Assembly (NCBI RefSeq): GCF_002086695.1
Contig: NZ_MVIH01000001.1
Span: 496,001 to 560,000, forward strand
Origin: Mycolicibacterium rhodesiae
GTDB lineage: Bacteria; Actinomycetota; Actinomycetes; Mycobacteriales; Mycobacteriaceae
Direction of reading: 5' to 3'
DNA: 64,000 nucleotides
Part shown: piece after piece, positions 44,511-54,196 of the stretch
How positions within the stretch are numbered: the first letter of the stretch is position 1
Layout of the letters: each line of letters starts with the position of its first letter
Program-made: the position numbers and the translations under genes
The notes under the pieces: generated by a model
What the model was told of the DNA's origin: nothing
Seen by the model: only the letters and a program-made list of their open reading frames with translations
Database searches by the model: none

Positions 44511-45470
44511 TCAGCTGGCGTACGACCGCAGCCGGTCGGCCCGGTCGCCGTTGCGCAGCTTGGACATGACCTCACGCTCGATCTGGCGGACCCGCTCGCG
44601 GGACAAGCCGAACAGCTTGCCGATCTGATCGAGGGTGCGGGGCTGGCCGTCGTCGAGGCCGAACCGCAGCCGGATCACCTGCTGCTCCCGCTCGTCCAGC
44701 GTCGCCAACACGTGGCGGATGTCGGTGTGCAGCAATTCGGCGATGACGGCGTTCTCGGCCGACATGGCCTCGGAGTCCTCGATGAAGTCGCCGAGGGGGG
44801 CCTCTTCGTCGCTGCCGACCGGCATGTCGAGGCTCACCGGGTCGCGGCTGTGCTCGAGCAGGTCGTTGATCTTCTCGACCGGAATGCCGGACTCCTCGGC
44901 CAGCTCCTCGTCGCTCGCCTCCCGGCCCAGGCTCTGGTGCATCTCACGCTTGATCCGGGCGAGCTTGTTCACCTGCTCCACGAGGTGGACGGGCAGCCGG
45001 ATCGTGCGGCTCTGGTCGGCCATGCCGCGGGTGATGGCCTGACGGATCCACCACGTGGCATACGTCGAGAACTTGAAACCCTTGGTGTAGTCGAACTTCT
45101 CCATCGCGCGGATCAGGCCGAGGTTGCCTTCCTGGATGAGGTCCAGCAGCGGCATGCCGCGACCTGTGTAGCGCTTGGCCAGCGACACCACCAGGCGCAG
45201 GTTGGCCTCGAGCAGATGACTGCGGGCGGCCTGCCCGTCGCGCACGATGATGGCGAGGTCGCGCTTGCGGTTCTCGCTGAGTCGCTTCTTGGTCTCGAGC
45301 AGGTGCTGGGCGAACAGGCCTGCCTCGATCCGCTTGGCCAGCTCTACCTCGTCCTCGGCGGTGAGCAGGGCGGTTTTGCCGATGCCGTTCAGATAGACGC
45401 GCACCAGGTCGGCGGCTGGACTCTGGGCGTCCAGGTCGCTATCAAATCGGCTGGTGGTGGCATTTGCCAT
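44511..45470 (-). CDS. sigB: RNA polymerase sigma factor SigB
   Basis: A 319-residue group-2 sigma70 factor. Region 1.2 ([20 protein letters not shown]), regions 2.1-2.4 ([40 protein letters not shown]), region 3, and the region 4 HTH ([20 protein letters not shown]). It lacks the long acidic N-terminus of SigA. ATG at 45470 follows caggagg. A SigE/SigH-type promoter lies upstream, fitting its role as a general stress sigma factor. Confidence 0.97.
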   Translation of the reverse strand: MANATTSRFDSDLDAQSPAADLVRVYLNGIGKTALLTAEDEVELAKRIEAGLFAQHLLETKKRLSENRKRDLAIIVRDGQAARSHLLEANLRLVVSLAKRYTGRGMPLLDLIQEGNLGLIRAMEKFDYTKGFKFSTYATWWIRQAITRGMADQSRTIRLPVHLVEQVNKLARIKREMHQSLGREASDEELAEESGIPVEKINDLLEHSRDPVSLDMPVGSDEEAPLGDFIEDSEAMSAENAVIAELLHTDIRHVLATLDEREQQVIRLRFGLDDGQPRTLDQIGKLFGLSRERVRQIEREVMSKLRNGDRADRLRSYAS

Positions 45471-45505
45471 GGTGGCCTCCTGATCGGCTGCAACTGTCAA
45501 AGCGT

Positions 45506-45534
45506 TCAACGTGCGATCCGAACAAAGAGTTCCC
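45506..45534 (-). promoter_or_regulatory. SigE/SigH-type promoter of sigB
   Basis: On the minus strand GGGAAC (45534-45529), 17 bases, CGTTGA (45511-45506), ending 35 bases before the sigB ATG. These are the same two hexamers as in the clgR promoter. Transcription of sigB by SigE and other ECF factors from such a site is known in M. tuberculosis. Confidence 0.75.
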
Positions 45535-45617
45535 GCGCCGGCGTCGGTTCACACCCTCTGACGTGCGGGAATAGCGAGAAGCCCTGAGAATGTCCTGAGA
45601 AACGGCCGGGTCGGCGG

Positions 45618-46013
45618 TCAGCGGGAACCGCGGTCGGGACCACCGGCAGCATGCGGTTGCGCAGCCGAGATCCCGGCATCGAGTGCGCGATGCTCGGCCC
45701 GCGGGAACAGCGGGGTCCGCTGCGGGGTGTCATTGAAGCGACGGGGCTCCTCCGCGCGCCGGGGCGGGCGGTCATTGGCGATCAGGACGGCCATCCATGG
45801 CAGCGGCAACGACACCGCGATGATCGCCAGTGAGATCAATCCGTTGTGCCACAGGCCGTACGCGCCGGCCGCCAAGATGAGTGCCGGAATCCGAAAAGAC
45901 ATGATCGTCAGGTACTTCCGCACGCGTTGGCGATGCTGCTCTTCGTAGGGCGTTGCCGCGGCGGTGATGAGCACGGGCCGACCTTCGTCGTCGAATCCCA
46001 GCTCACGCTTCAT
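45618..46013 (-). CDS. DUF3099 membrane protein (Rv2709-like)
   Basis: A 131-residue protein with two membrane helices (IMSFRIPALILAAGAYGLWH, LISLAIIAVSLPLPWMAVLI) after a conserved soluble start (PVLITAAATPYEEQHRQRVR), the DUF3099 pattern. The C-terminal 45 residues are Arg/Pro-rich. It lies upstream of sigB on the same strand with a 147-base gap that carries the sigB promoter. ATG at 46013 is used; an in-frame ATG at 46049 is possible. Function unknown. Confidence 0.78.
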   Translation of the reverse strand: MKRELGFDDEGRPVLITAAATPYEEQHRQRVRKYLTIMSFRIPALILAAGAYGLWHNGLISLAIIAVSLPLPWMAVLIANDRPPRRAEEPRRFNDTPQRTPLFPRAEHRALDAGISAAQPHAAGGPDRGSR

Positions 46014-46081
46014 AGCTCTACTGTTCCACAATTTGTGATCGATATGCATGCCGGTTTCTTACGGCTGTCTTACCGGGCACA

Positions 46082-46330
46082 ATGTCTCCTATGCAGACCC
46101 AGACGATCGAGCGCACCGACGCCGACGAACGCGTCGACGACGGGACCGACGACGATGCCCCCAAGGTCTTCCATTACGTCAAGAAGGACAAAATCGCCGA
46201 GAGTGCGGTGATGGGCACCCACGTCGTCGCGTTGTGCGGCGAGGTGTTCCCGGTGACCCGCGCGGCCAAGCCCGGCTCGCCGGTCTGTCCGGACTGCAAG
46301 CGGGTCTACGAGAACCTCAAGAAGGGCTGA
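46082..46330 (+). CDS. DUF3039 zinc-ribbon-like small protein (Rv2708c-like)
   Basis: An 82-residue protein: acidic N-terminus, core FHYVKKDKIAESAVMGTHVV, and a likely zinc site from ALCGEVF and VCPDCKRVYE (Cys-x2-Cys with an upstream Cys). Highly conserved in actinobacteria, function unknown. ATG at 46082; an in-frame ATG at 46091 is the alternative. It overlaps the convergent YihY gene by 14 bases. Confidence 0.8.
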   Translation: MSPMQTQTIERTDADERVDDGTDDDAPKVFHYVKKDKIAESAVMGTHVVALCGEVFPVTRAAKPGSPVCPDCKRVYENLKKG

Positions 46331-47324
46331 CCGGGGCGGGTTCAGCCGTCTCGCCAGGTGCTGGCTGCGGCTGATCCTCGGGAGCCTCGTCCTTATTGTC
46401 GTTGTCACCCCTCGACTTGGCCTTGCGCCGCAACCACGTTCGCACCTGTTCGGCGTGCGGCGCGGGAGCGGGGAACTCCTCTTCGATGGCGGCGTTGAGT
46501 TCGGCGCCGATCATGATGGCGAAGCCGAGGAAGAACGCGAACAGCAGGAACGCGATCGGGGTCGCCAGCGCGCCATACGTGTAGCCGGTGCTGGTGATCC
46601 AGGTCAGGTAGAACCGCAGGCACATCGCCGCGACCACGAACACCGCGGCCGCGAGAATCGCGCCCCACAGCAGGCGATGGGTGGGCAGCGGTTTGGGTAG
46701 CGACACCCGGTAGAGGATTGTCACCGCCAGTACCAGGGTCACCGCCAGCGCGGGGTAGTAGCCGTAATGCAGGACGTTGTCCCCGCTGTCCGGCAGATAC
46801 GACGAGATCTTGCGGGGCCCGAGCGCCACAAACGGTGCGCTGGCGATGACGAACACCAGCATCACCACGTAGAGCCCGAGCGCGAAGAGGCGTTGTCGCA
46901 CCGGATGTCGCAGCGGCGTCTGGTCGTGGGCTTCCACCACGGAGTCGACGAACGCCGAGATGGCCGACGAGCCGGCCCACAAGCTGATCACGAAACCGAA
47001 CGACACCACTTCACCGCGCGCGCCCGCCACGATGTCGCGGACGGTCGGCTGGATGATCTCGTTCACCACATTCTTCGAGAAGAAGCTGTTCGCAAAGTTG
47101 ATCAACTGATTCTCGATGGTCGGCAGGGTGTCCGGCCCGAACATCGGCGCGATATAAGCCAGGCTCCCGAGCATGCCGAGCAGCAGCGGCGGCAACGACA
47201 GCACCGACCAGAAACCCGCCTGGGCGGACTCCGAGAAGATCGAGTCGTCCCAGCTTTTGGACAGAGTGCGTTTCGAGATCCGCCATACGTGGTGACGAGA
47301 GGGCTTGGCCGATTGGTCAGTCAT
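46317..47324 (-). CDS. YihY/BrkB-family membrane protein (Rv2707-like)
   Basis: A 335-residue integral membrane protein of the YihY/UPF0761 family (once annotated ribonuclease BN, which is incorrect for this family). About six helices, including FWSVLSLPPLLLGMLGSLAY and IAFLLFAFFLGFAIMIGAEL with the conserved GAELNAA end. The charged cytoplasmic tail is rich in Lys, Glu and Pro. Function not established. Its stop overlaps that of DUF3039. Confidence 0.85.
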   Translation of the reverse strand: MTDQSAKPSRHHVWRISKRTLSKSWDDSIFSESAQAGFWSVLSLPPLLLGMLGSLAYIAPMFGPDTLPTIENQLINFANSFFSKNVVNEIIQPTVRDIVAGARGEVVSFGFVISLWAGSSAISAFVDSVVEAHDQTPLRHPVRQRLFALGLYVVMLVFVIASAPFVALGPRKISSYLPDSGDNVLHYGYYPALAVTLVLAVTILYRVSLPKPLPTHRLLWGAILAAAVFVVAAMCLRFYLTWITSTGYTYGALATPIAFLLFAFFLGFAIMIGAELNAAIEEEFPAPAPHAEQVRTWLRRKAKSRGDNDNKDEAPEDQPQPAPGETAEPAPVSPS

Positions 47325-47384
47325 GACCAGTCCAGCATTCCTGACGTCGGCGATCCTGCCCAGCGACGCGGCCGTGAGTAGTGG

Positions 47385-47576
47385 TTACGCCTCCGACGGG
47401 CTGACTTCGATCACGGCGGCCAACTCGATCAGCTTGGCCTGGTGCTCGTTGGCGTGGTGTTGGCAGAACAGGAGTTCGGCACCGGAAGGAAGCTTGGCGC
47501 GCACCCGAGCCGCTGCACCACAGCGGTCGCAGCGATCAGCCTTGGTCAATTCAGGACTGGTCAGGGTCGCGTTCAT
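47385..47576 (-). CDS. DUF7455-type small zinc-ribbon protein
   Basis: A 63-residue protein with LTKADRCDRCGAAARVRAKL and ELLFCQHHANEHQAKL, so CxxC plus C/H ligands suggest one zinc site. Such proteins are common in actinobacteria beside housekeeping sigma genes; function unknown. ATG at 47576 follows ggaggag, which decides this start over an upstream one. It diverges from the DUF952 gene across 159 bases in which I see no other gene. Confidence 0.75.
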   Translation of the reverse strand: MNATLTSPELTKADRCDRCGAAARVRAKLPSGAELLFCQHHANEHQAKLIELAAVIEVSPSEA

Positions 47577-47735
47577 GGGCTCCTCCGTAAGGTGCTCAGC
47601 GCTTCGGTGACTGGTCGCCACCGTCACGTATCTCTACTGTCTCAGACGTTTTGTGTTCCGGCCTTGTTCCCCGGGGGTTTACAGCTGTGTCGTGTCTCAC
47701 GCCTTCTCGTGTTGCGGGTGATGCAGTGTGGTCGT

Positions 47736-48101
47736 ATGTACCCGAATCCGGAATTCTTACTCCACCTGTGCGGACAGCGAGACTGGGAAACCGCGCAGGC
47801 CGGTGGCGAACTTTGCCCCGCATCGCGCAGCGAAGCGGGATTCATTCACCTTTCGACACCGGAGCAGGTGCACCTACCGGCCAACCGGTTGTTCTCCGGC
47901 CGAACCGATTTGGTGCTGCTCCACATCGACCCTCAACAGCTGCAGGCGCCGCTGCGTTGGGAACACGGTGTTCCAACGGATCCCGAGTCGATGCGGTTCC
48001 CGCATCTGTACGGCCGATTGCCCACCACGGCGGTGATGAAAGTCACGCCGTATCGGCCGGGGCCGGACGGCCGGTTTCAGCCGTTCGAGCCGTCGATGTA
48101 G
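47736..48101 (+). CDS. DUF952 domain protein (Rv2705c-like)
   Basis: A 121-residue protein of the DUF952 (ART-like fold) family: LLHLCGQRDWETAQAGGELC, EAGFIHLSTPEQVHLPANRL with FIHLS, LVLLHIDPQQL and FPHLYGRLPTTAVMKVTPY are the family landmarks. Function unknown. ATG at 47736 is used; an ATG at 47721 is in frame. It overlaps the convergent RidA gene by 25 bases. Confidence 0.78.
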   Translation: MYPNPEFLLHLCGQRDWETAQAGGELCPASRSEAGFIHLSTPEQVHLPANRLFSGRTDLVLLHIDPQQLQAPLRWEHGVPTDPESMRFPHLYGRLPTTAVMKVTPYRPGPDGRFQPFEPSM

Positions 48102-48454
48102 GCGTCGGCTTCGATCTCCACCAGTAGCCCGGGCTCGATGAGGGCGGCGACCTCGACCATGGTGGCGGCCGGGCGGATCGCGCCGAAGAACTCCGCGTGC
48201 ACCGCGCCGACCGCGCGCCAGCTGGAGATGTCGGTGACGTAGATCCGGGTGCGGACGACGTCGGACAGTGAGGCGCCGAGATCGTCCAGCGCTGTTGCTA
48301 TGCGCTGCAATGCATTTCGGGTCTGAGCGACGGCGTCGTCGCCTGCGCCGGTGGTGCCGGAGACCGCGACGTGCGGGCCGATACGCACCGCCCGGGAGTA
48401 GCCGACTTCGGACTCGTAGGCCGATTCTGAGGACAGATTCACCCTGCTGAGCAC
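48077..48454 (-). CDS. RidA-family protein (Rv2704-like)
   Basis: A 125-residue YjgF/YER057c/UK114 family protein; RidA deaminates reactive enamine/imine intermediates. Seen: VAVSGTTGA, NALQRIATALDDLGASLSDV, VVRTRIYVTDISSWRAVGAV and ATMVEVAALIEPGLLVEIEA. The canonical Arg of the active site is present in the TRIYVTD segment. GTG at 48454 is probable; a GTG at 48490 is in frame. It follows the PGRS gene after 62 bases. Confidence 0.83.
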   Translation of the reverse strand: MLSRVNLSSESAYESEVGYSRAVRIGPHVAVSGTTGAGDDAVAQTRNALQRIATALDDLGASLSDVVRTRIYVTDISSWRAVGAVHAEFFGAIRPAATMVEVAALIEPGLLVEIEADAYIDGSNG

Positions 48455-48516
48455 GGCGCCAGGGTAAGCGGGCGCGGCATGCTCGCGCACCTGAATATCG
48501 GGTGGCTGAGCGGGAT

Positions 48517-50001
48517 TCAGCTTGCGCCGCCCGTACCGCCCCCACCGCCGGAGCCGCCCTTGCCACCTACTCCACCGGATTGAGCTTGGCCCGCAGTGCC
48601 GCTGCCGCCGGTGCTGCCCGGATTGGCGCCGTTGGCGCCCGAGCCGCCCTTGCCTCCGGAACCGCCCGATCCACCGGCACCGCCGGTGTTCGTCTGTCCG
48701 TTCTCGGCGTTGCCACCGAAACCGCCGGTGCCGCCGGTGCCGCCACGGCCGCCCGACTTCACGGTTCCCAGACCGCCGGCACCACCTGCGCCGCCGGTGC
48801 CGCCGGCGCCGGCGTTGTTGGTCTGGCCGAAGTCGAAGTTGACCCCGCCGAAGCCACCGGTGCCGCCGCTTCCGCCGGCTCCGCCGGTTGCTCCCGTGCC
48901 GCCCTGGCCGCCGGTGCCGCCTGCGCCACCGGCCCCGCCGTCGAAGCCGTTACCGCCCGGTCCGCCGGTCCCGCCGTAGCCGCCGGTGCCGCCGGCGCCA
49001 CCGATCTGCGAACCGGTACCGCCCTGGCCGCCGTTGCCGCCGAGACCGCCGTTGCCTTCGGATGCCAGGCCGCCTGCGCCACCGGTGCCGCCGCTGCCGC
49101 CGGCGACACCGGTCCCGCCCTGCCCGCCGTTGCCGCCGGCGCCGCCGGACTGGCCGATGCCGCCGGCGCCGCCGGTACCGCCCTGGCCGCCGAGCTGGCC
49201 ACCGTTTCCGCCGCTTCCGCCCTGGCCGCCGGCACCGGCGAATTGGGTCGTGAACGAGCCGCCTCCGGCGCCGCCGGTCCCACCGCTGCCGCCGTTGCCG
49301 GTCCAGCCGTTGAGACCGAAGAGGCCGAAGAAACCCCCTCGCCCGCCTGCCCCGCCGTCCCCACCGTTGCCGCCCTGGCCGCCGTTGTCGCCGAGGGTCG
49401 GGGCAGTGGCCCCGTTTGCGCCGCTGCCGCCGACGCCGCCGGCTCCGCCGTTCCCGCCGCGGCCGAAGAAGAACCCACCGGCCCCGCCGCTGCCGCCGTT
49501 CGCGCCGTTCCCGCCGTCGTCGCCGGGAAGGGTGCCGGCGGCACCGGTGATACCGGCTCCGCCGTTCCCGCCGCGGCCGAAGAAAAAGCCACCGGCTCCG
49601 CCACTGCCGCCGTCGAGCCCGTTACCGCCGTTGCCGAAAAGCAGTCCGGCGTTGCCGCCGTTGCAGGCGCTGCCGACGCAACCGGGCTGGGCGTCGGCGC
49701 CATTGCCGATGAAGATGCCGATGATGGGGATGTCACGCACCGTTATGTCGCTGACGGCGGCGGCCAGGACGGTGGGGGAAACCGGCGTTGCGCGGGTCTG
49801 CACCGGACCGGCCGAGGTGCACTCGGTGTTCGTCATCAGGCACTGCAGGCCACTGGGCGAAGGCGGCTCAGCGGGTGCTGCGGCGGCCGGGCCTGCGGTG
49901 GCCAACAGCAGACCGGCACCGGCGAATGCAGTTCCGAAGGTGAGCGACAACGTCGTCGTGGGAACTGTCAAGAAAAGGCGGCGAGCACTGTATGGCGACA
50001 C
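48517..50001 (-). CDS. Exported PGRS-repeat protein without PE domain
   Basis: A 494-residue protein. After a signal peptide ([20 protein letters not shown], then PAAAA) come ~75 ordinary residues with Cys pairs ([21 protein letters not shown]), then ~370 residues of Gly-Gly-Ala/Gly-Gly-Asn repeats like the PGRS domain of PE_PGRS proteins. No PE domain is present, so export would be by Sec rather than ESX. The motif [20 protein letters not shown] occurs twice. GTG at 50001 follows aaggg. Several other frames are also open across it, an effect of the repeats. Role unknown; probably cell surface. Confidence 0.75.
   Translation of the reverse strand: MSPYSARRLFLTVPTTTLSLTFGTAFAGAGLLLATAGPAAAAPAEPPSPSGLQCLMTNTECTSAGPVQTRATPVSPTVLAAAVSDITVRDIPIIGIFIGNGADAQPGCVGSACNGGNAGLLFGNGGNGLDGGSGGAGGFFFGRGGNGGAGITGAAGTLPGDDGGNGANGGSGGAGGFFFGRGGNGGAGGVGGSGANGATAPTLGDNGGQGGNGGDGGAGGRGGFFGLFGLNGWTGNGGSGGTGGAGGGSFTTQFAGAGGQGGSGGNGGQLGGQGGTGGAGGIGQSGGAGGNGGQGGTGVAGGSGGTGGAGGLASEGNGGLGGNGGQGGTGSQIGGAGGTGGYGGTGGPGGNGFDGGAGGAGGTGGQGGTGATGGAGGSGGTGGFGGVNFDFGQTNNAGAGGTGGAGGAGGLGTVKSGGRGGTGGTGGFGGNAENGQTNTGGAGGSGGSGGKGGSGANGANPGSTGGSGTAGQAQSGGVGGKGGSGGGGGTGGAS
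49441..49614. repeat. Duplicated 60-bp unit inside the PGRS gene
   Basis: The segments 49441-49500 and 49555-49614 are nearly identical (a few single-base differences), 114 bases apart, and encode the repeated [14 protein letters not shown] block. The rest of 48540-49650 is a GC-rich (GCC/GGC) triplet-like array prone to slippage. Confidence 0.75.
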
Positions 50002-50136
50002 GGCAACCCTTCGACGTGGGAGCTCCGGGCGAGCTGATCACGCCGATCATCACATGGCGGCCAGTGCTGAGGTCGATATTTGTGACGGCAAGGAAAATAA
50101 TCGCGTGTCCGTTGGGCTGGGGGTCGTGGGACCCAC

Positions 50137-51624
50137 TCAGCGGCTGCCGTAGAGGCGCAGCGCTCGCGCGGCGGCGGTGGCCACGTCAGCGCGCAGTGAC
50201 GTGATCGGTGAGCTACCGCGGGTGTGTATCGCGTTGGACAGCAGGACCACGTAGGTGTCCGAGCCCGGATCCAGCCACAGGGAGGTGCCGGTGAACCCGG
50301 TGTGGCCGAAGCTGCCGACCGGGAACACCGTGCCGCGGGTGCTGGACTGGCCGGTGTCGATGTCCCAGCCCAAGCCGCGAAGGTTCGCACCCGGGATCGC
50401 CGGGTACCGCGCGAGACCGCCCGGCTTCCCCCGCGCGGCGTTGGCCGCGTCGAGTTGTCCCGCGGTGTGGCCCGGCTGCTGCGGGGAGGTCATCAGCTCG
50501 AGGGTCGACTGCATCAGCGGAAAAGTGCTTGGCCTGCCGGCAAGGCGGTCGAGAAGCGCCTGGGCGAAGACGCTGACATCGGCGGCGGTGGAGAAAACCC
50601 CGGCATGTCCGGCCACCCCGCCCATCCGTCGCGCCGTCGTATCGTGCACGGTGCCGCGCAACAGGTGGCCGAAGTCGGGGTTGCGGTTCGGCTCGCCGGG
50701 GTTGTCCTCATCCCACGCTGTCGGTGCGATACGGGGTAGCAGGCTCGTATTCCATTGGCCTGCACTGCATTCGGTTGACTCGATGGGTGACCACCGGACT
50801 GCGGCACCCGTGATCGTCTGGTGGCCGCAGACTTTCGCCAGCGGCAGATAGCGGGTGTCGGCCATGCCCAGCGGGACGAACACGTGCTGGTGCACGTAGT
50901 CGTCCTCGGGCTCACCGGTGATTCGCTCGATCAGTGCGCCGAGCAGGATGAAGTTGATGTCGGAGTAGCGAAAGCCCTCTCCGGGAAGCGATTCCAGTGG
51001 TGTGGTCAGCGCGCGACGGAAACCTTCGGCCCGGTCGGGGGAGCCCAGCCCCCACGGATCCTTCAGTTCGACGTCACCGGTTTCACCTGAGGTGTGGGTG
51101 AGCAGCATCCGCACCGTCACTTCGGCGCGCTTGGGGTCGTTGCCGGTGTTGAAGTCGGGCAGATACTTCTGAATCGGGTCGTCGAATGCCAGCAGGCCCT
51201 GCTCGTAAAGCTGCATGACAGCGGTCGCGGTGGCAAGGGGTTTCGTCAGTGACGCGAGGTCGAAGACGGTGTCCTCGGTCATCGGTTCGGCGGGCGCGGG
51301 CACCCCGTCAAGGCCCCGTTCACCGGCCAGCTTGCGCACCCCGTAGGCCCTGCGGAACACGACTGTGCCCCCATGCCCGACCAGGACCACCGCACCGGGC
51401 AGGCGGTTCGCCGCGACGGCCTCGGTCATGATCGTCGACACCGCGGGAAGATCGGATGTGGGTGGTGGCGCTGGTCGCACCGGCGCGTACGTGGGAACCG
51501 GGGCCGCGCGTGCGGTCTCGGTCACCGTGGCGTGTGGCGCGAGACCGTGAGAGCACGCCGTGACCAGGGTCAGCAGCACACACCCGGCAACGCGAGCTGC
51601 CGACTGAAAGCGGCCGCGGCGCAA
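50137..51624 (-). CDS. Beta-lactamase-fold serine hydrolase lipoprotein
   Basis: A 495-residue class C beta-lactamase/D,D-peptidase-like protein. Lipobox LVTAC with Cys24; catalytic SxxK is Ser125-Lys128 in ASLTKPL; RYSDINF supplies the Tyr-x-Asn; FGHTGFTG is the third motif, with His in place of Lys, as in esterase-type members. The start appears to be TTG at 51624, since no ATG or well-placed GTG precedes the signal peptide. It begins 16 bases after sigA and is probably cotranscribed. Natural substrate (peptidoglycan or ester) unknown. Confidence 0.82.
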   Translation of the reverse strand: MRRGRFQSAARVAGCVLLTLVTACSHGLAPHATVTETARAAPVPTYAPVRPAPPPTSDLPAVSTIMTEAVAANRLPGAVVLVGHGGTVVFRRAYGVRKLAGERGLDGVPAPAEPMTEDTVFDLASLTKPLATATAVMQLYEQGLLAFDDPIQKYLPDFNTGNDPKRAEVTVRMLLTHTSGETGDVELKDPWGLGSPDRAEGFRRALTTPLESLPGEGFRYSDINFILLGALIERITGEPEDDYVHQHVFVPLGMADTRYLPLAKVCGHQTITGAAVRWSPIESTECSAGQWNTSLLPRIAPTAWDEDNPGEPNRNPDFGHLLRGTVHDTTARRMGGVAGHAGVFSTAADVSVFAQALLDRLAGRPSTFPLMQSTLELMTSPQQPGHTAGQLDAANAARGKPGGLARYPAIPGANLRGLGWDIDTGQSSTRGTVFPVGSFGHTGFTGTSLWLDPGSDTYVVLLSNAIHTRGSSPITSLRADVATAAARALRLYGSR

Positions 51625-51640
51625 CGGAATTGGTTCGGCC

Positions 51641-53137
51641 TCAGTCGAGGTAGTCGCGCAACACCTGAGAACGGCTGGGGTGCCGCAGCTTGCTCATGGT
51701 CTTCGACTCGATCTGCCGGATCCGCTCACGGGTGACGCCGTACACCTGCCCGATCTCGTCGAGGGTGCGCGGCTGGCCGTCGGTGAGGCCGAACCGCAGC
51801 CGCACCACCCCGGCTTCACGCTCGGACAGCGTCTCGAGCACCGACTGCAACTGATCCTGCAGCAGGGTGAAGGAGACGGCGTCGACCGCCACCACAGCTT
51901 CGCTGTCCTCGATGAAGTCGCCGAGTTGGCTGTCGCCCTCGTCGCCGATGGTCTGGTCCAGCGAGATCGGCTCACGCGCGTACTGCTGGATCTCCAGCAC
52001 CTTCTCCGGCGTGATGTCCATTTCCTTGGCCAGCTCTTCGGGAGTGGGCTCGCGGCCCAGGTCCTGAAGCAGCTCGCGCTGGATGCGACCCAGCTTGTTG
52101 ATGACCTCGACCATGTGCACCGGGATACGGATGGTGCGGGCCTGGTCTGCCATCGCGCGGGTGATCGCCTGGCGGATCCACCACGTGGCGTAGGTGGAGA
52201 ACTTGTAGCCCTTGGTGTAGTCGAACTTCTCCACCGCGCGGATCAGACCCAGGTTGCCCTCCTGGATGAGATCCAGGAACGCCATGCCGCGACCGGTGTA
52301 GCGCTTGGCCAGCGACACCACCAGACGCAGGTTGGCCTCGAGCAGATGGTTCTTAGCGCGGTCGCCGTCGCGGCAGATCCACTGCATGTCGCGGCGCTGC
52401 TGGACCGGGAGCTTTTCGCCTTTGTCGGTCTTCTCCGCCATCAGCTGGGTGGCGTAGAGGCCGGCCTCGATCCGCTTGGCGAGCTCGACCTCCTCCTCGG
52501 CGTTGAGCAGTGCGACCTTGCCGATCTGCTTGAGATAGGCGCGCACCGAGTCCGCTGATGCGGTCAGCTCAGCGTCCTTGCGCGCCTGCCGCAGTGCCTC
52601 GGACTCTTCTTCGTCCCAGACGAAGTCGCCCGAGGCCTTGTCCTTTTCGGACGGCTCGGCGATGTCTTCGTCGTCGCCGGACTCGCCCTCGGCGGCCGGG
52701 GCGCCCGCAGCCGGGGTGCCTTCCTCGTCGGCCGCCTCGTCAGAATCCTCGGCGACGTCTTCGAGGTCCTCGAGTTCGATGTCGTCCTCGGCTACGTCGA
52801 GTTCGGGATCGACGTCGAGGTCGCCGTCGAGTTCGTCATCGGCGCCGGCCTCGGCGTCGGTGTCCGCGGGGGCGGCATCCTTCTTGGCTCGGCCACGGGT
52901 GGCGGGCGCCTTCTTGGCGGCAGCCTTGGTGGCACGCGCCTTGGTGGGCGCGGCCGTTGCCTCAGTGATCTCGGAATCGCCGGCTTCGGCTTCGGCGGCG
53001 CGGGGAGCGGCCTTGGTGGCTCGCTTGGCCGGCGCGGAACCGTTGGCCGCCTTAACTGCCGGCTTCTTCGCGGGAGTCTTGGTGGCGGTGCGCTTCACCG
53101 GCTCATCGGTTGCCGGGCTTGCCTTCGTCGCTGCCAC
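51641..53137 (-). CDS. sigA: Primary RNA polymerase sigma factor SigA
   Basis: A 498-residue housekeeping sigma factor. N-terminal ~200 residues are Lys/Ala-rich then strongly acidic (region 1.1); regions 1.2-4 are canonical: [60 protein letters not shown], ending [14 protein letters not shown] at 53137 gives the MAATKAS N-terminus expected of mycobacterial SigA and follows gaaaggg. The leader is ~120 bases if TACAAT (53273-53268) is its -10. Confidence 0.97.
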   Translation of the reverse strand: MAATKASPATDEPVKRTATKTPAKKPAVKAANGSAPAKRATKAAPRAAEAEAGDSEITEATAAPTKARATKAAAKKAPATRGRAKKDAAPADTDAEAGADDELDGDLDVDPELDVAEDDIELEDLEDVAEDSDEAADEEGTPAAGAPAAEGESGDDEDIAEPSEKDKASGDFVWDEEESEALRQARKDAELTASADSVRAYLKQIGKVALLNAEEEVELAKRIEAGLYATQLMAEKTDKGEKLPVQQRRDMQWICRDGDRAKNHLLEANLRLVVSLAKRYTGRGMAFLDLIQEGNLGLIRAVEKFDYTKGYKFSTYATWWIRQAITRAMADQARTIRIPVHMVEVINKLGRIQRELLQDLGREPTPEELAKEMDITPEKVLEIQQYAREPISLDQTIGDEGDSQLGDFIEDSEAVVAVDAVSFTLLQDQLQSVLETLSEREAGVVRLRFGLTDGQPRTLDEIGQVYGVTRERIRQIESKTMSKLRHPSRSQVLRDYLD

Positions 53138-53267
53138 GTACACCCTTTCGGTCGTGCTGGCTCTCGGCGGGCGTGGGCGCGCCACCGAAAGCGTCGGCTA
53201 TGAGGACTATTGGCGTGGATCTCGTGGTGGATTCTCGCCGCTATCCGGTAGGCGGCCGCCATCGACC

Positions 53268-53273
53268 ATTGTA
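53268..53273 (-). promoter_or_regulatory. Candidate -10 of sigA
   Basis: TACAAT on the minus strand is a good sigma70-type -10, 130 bases before the sigA GTG and 39 bases after the ppgK stop. No convincing -35 is seen, so this is tentative. The 175-base gap shows nothing else. Confidence 0.35.
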
Positions 53274-53312
53274 ACGACAGTGTGGGCCGCTACCGCGCCG
53301 AGCGACGAAAAA

Positions 53313-54095
53313 TCAGCGTGTGACGTCGGCCTGAGCCGCCATCGCAGCCCCGACGATGCCCGCCTCGTTCTGCAACTCCGCGGCCACCACCGGGGTGCGG
53401 TTCTTCAGCAGCGGGATCCATTTGTCGGCCTTGCGGCTGATGCCGCCGCCGGCGATGAACAGGTCGGGCCAGATCGCGTTCTCGATGGTGACCAGGACTT
53501 TCGTGACTTCCTCGCTCCACCGCTCGTAGCTCCAGTCCTTGCGCTCCTTGACCGAGGAAGCCGCGCGGTGTTCGGCTTCCTTGCCGCCGACCTCGAGATG
53601 GCCGAACTCGGTGTTGGGCAGCAGCTGACCGCCGTGGATCACCGCGGATCCGATGCCGGTGCCGAAGGTCAGCAAGACGATCACGCCGTCCCGGTTGCGT
53701 CCGGCGCCATGGCGCTGCTCGGCGATGCCTGCGGCGTCGGCGTCGTTGAGCACGACCACGTGCTGGCCGCCGAGCGCCGCGCCGATCACCTCGGAGGCGC
53801 TGGTCCCGATCCAGCCCTTGTCGACGTTGGCCGCGGTCTGCACGACGCCGTTGACGACGACACCCGGGTAGGTCACACCCAGCGGGCCGGTCCAATCGAA
53901 GTGCCGGACCACCTCGGCGACCGTCTCGGCGACCGCCTCGGGGGTGGACGGCTGCGGGGTCAGCAACTTGTAGCGGTCGCCGATCAGTTTGCCGGTGTCG
54001 AGATCGACGATCCCACCCTTGACCCCGCTGCCACCGACGTCGACGCCGAAGCCGCGGTTCTGTCCGGGGGTGGTGGGGGATTCGGTCTCGGGCAT
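53313..54095 (-). CDS. ppgK: Polyphosphate glucokinase
   Basis: A 260-residue ROK-family glucokinase that phosphorylates glucose with polyphosphate or ATP. GFGVDVGGSGVKGGIVDLDT is the phosphate-binding start; TYPGVVVNGVVQTAANVDKG and LNDADAAGIAEQ hold glucose-binding residues; TFGTGIGSA and the NTEFGHLEVG Glu-His pair follow. ATG at 54095 follows gaggag. Divergent from suhB, as in M. tuberculosis Rv2702/Rv2701. Confidence 0.95.
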   Translation of the reverse strand: MPETESPTTPGQNRGFGVDVGGSGVKGGIVDLDTGKLIGDRYKLLTPQPSTPEAVAETVAEVVRHFDWTGPLGVTYPGVVVNGVVQTAANVDKGWIGTSASEVIGAALGGQHVVVLNDADAAGIAEQRHGAGRNRDGVIVLLTFGTGIGSAVIHGGQLLPNTEFGHLEVGGKEAEHRAASSVKERKDWSYERWSEEVTKVLVTIENAIWPDLFIAGGGISRKADKWIPLLKNRTPVVAAELQNEAGIVGAAMAAQADVTR

Positions 54096-54196
54096 GGGCT
54101 GCTCCTCGGCGACGCGGGCGGTCTGCGCGATGCACACACTAGTGGCTGCGCGGCCCTTTGTGTTCGGTGTCGGGAGGTCTGTGCTGCGATGGTCGG

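Noticed and set aside
48502-50037. 511-codon plus-strand open frame opposite the PGRS gene
   Set aside because: Ala-rich translation of the complementary triplet repeats; the minus frame has a start with ribosome site and a signal peptide.
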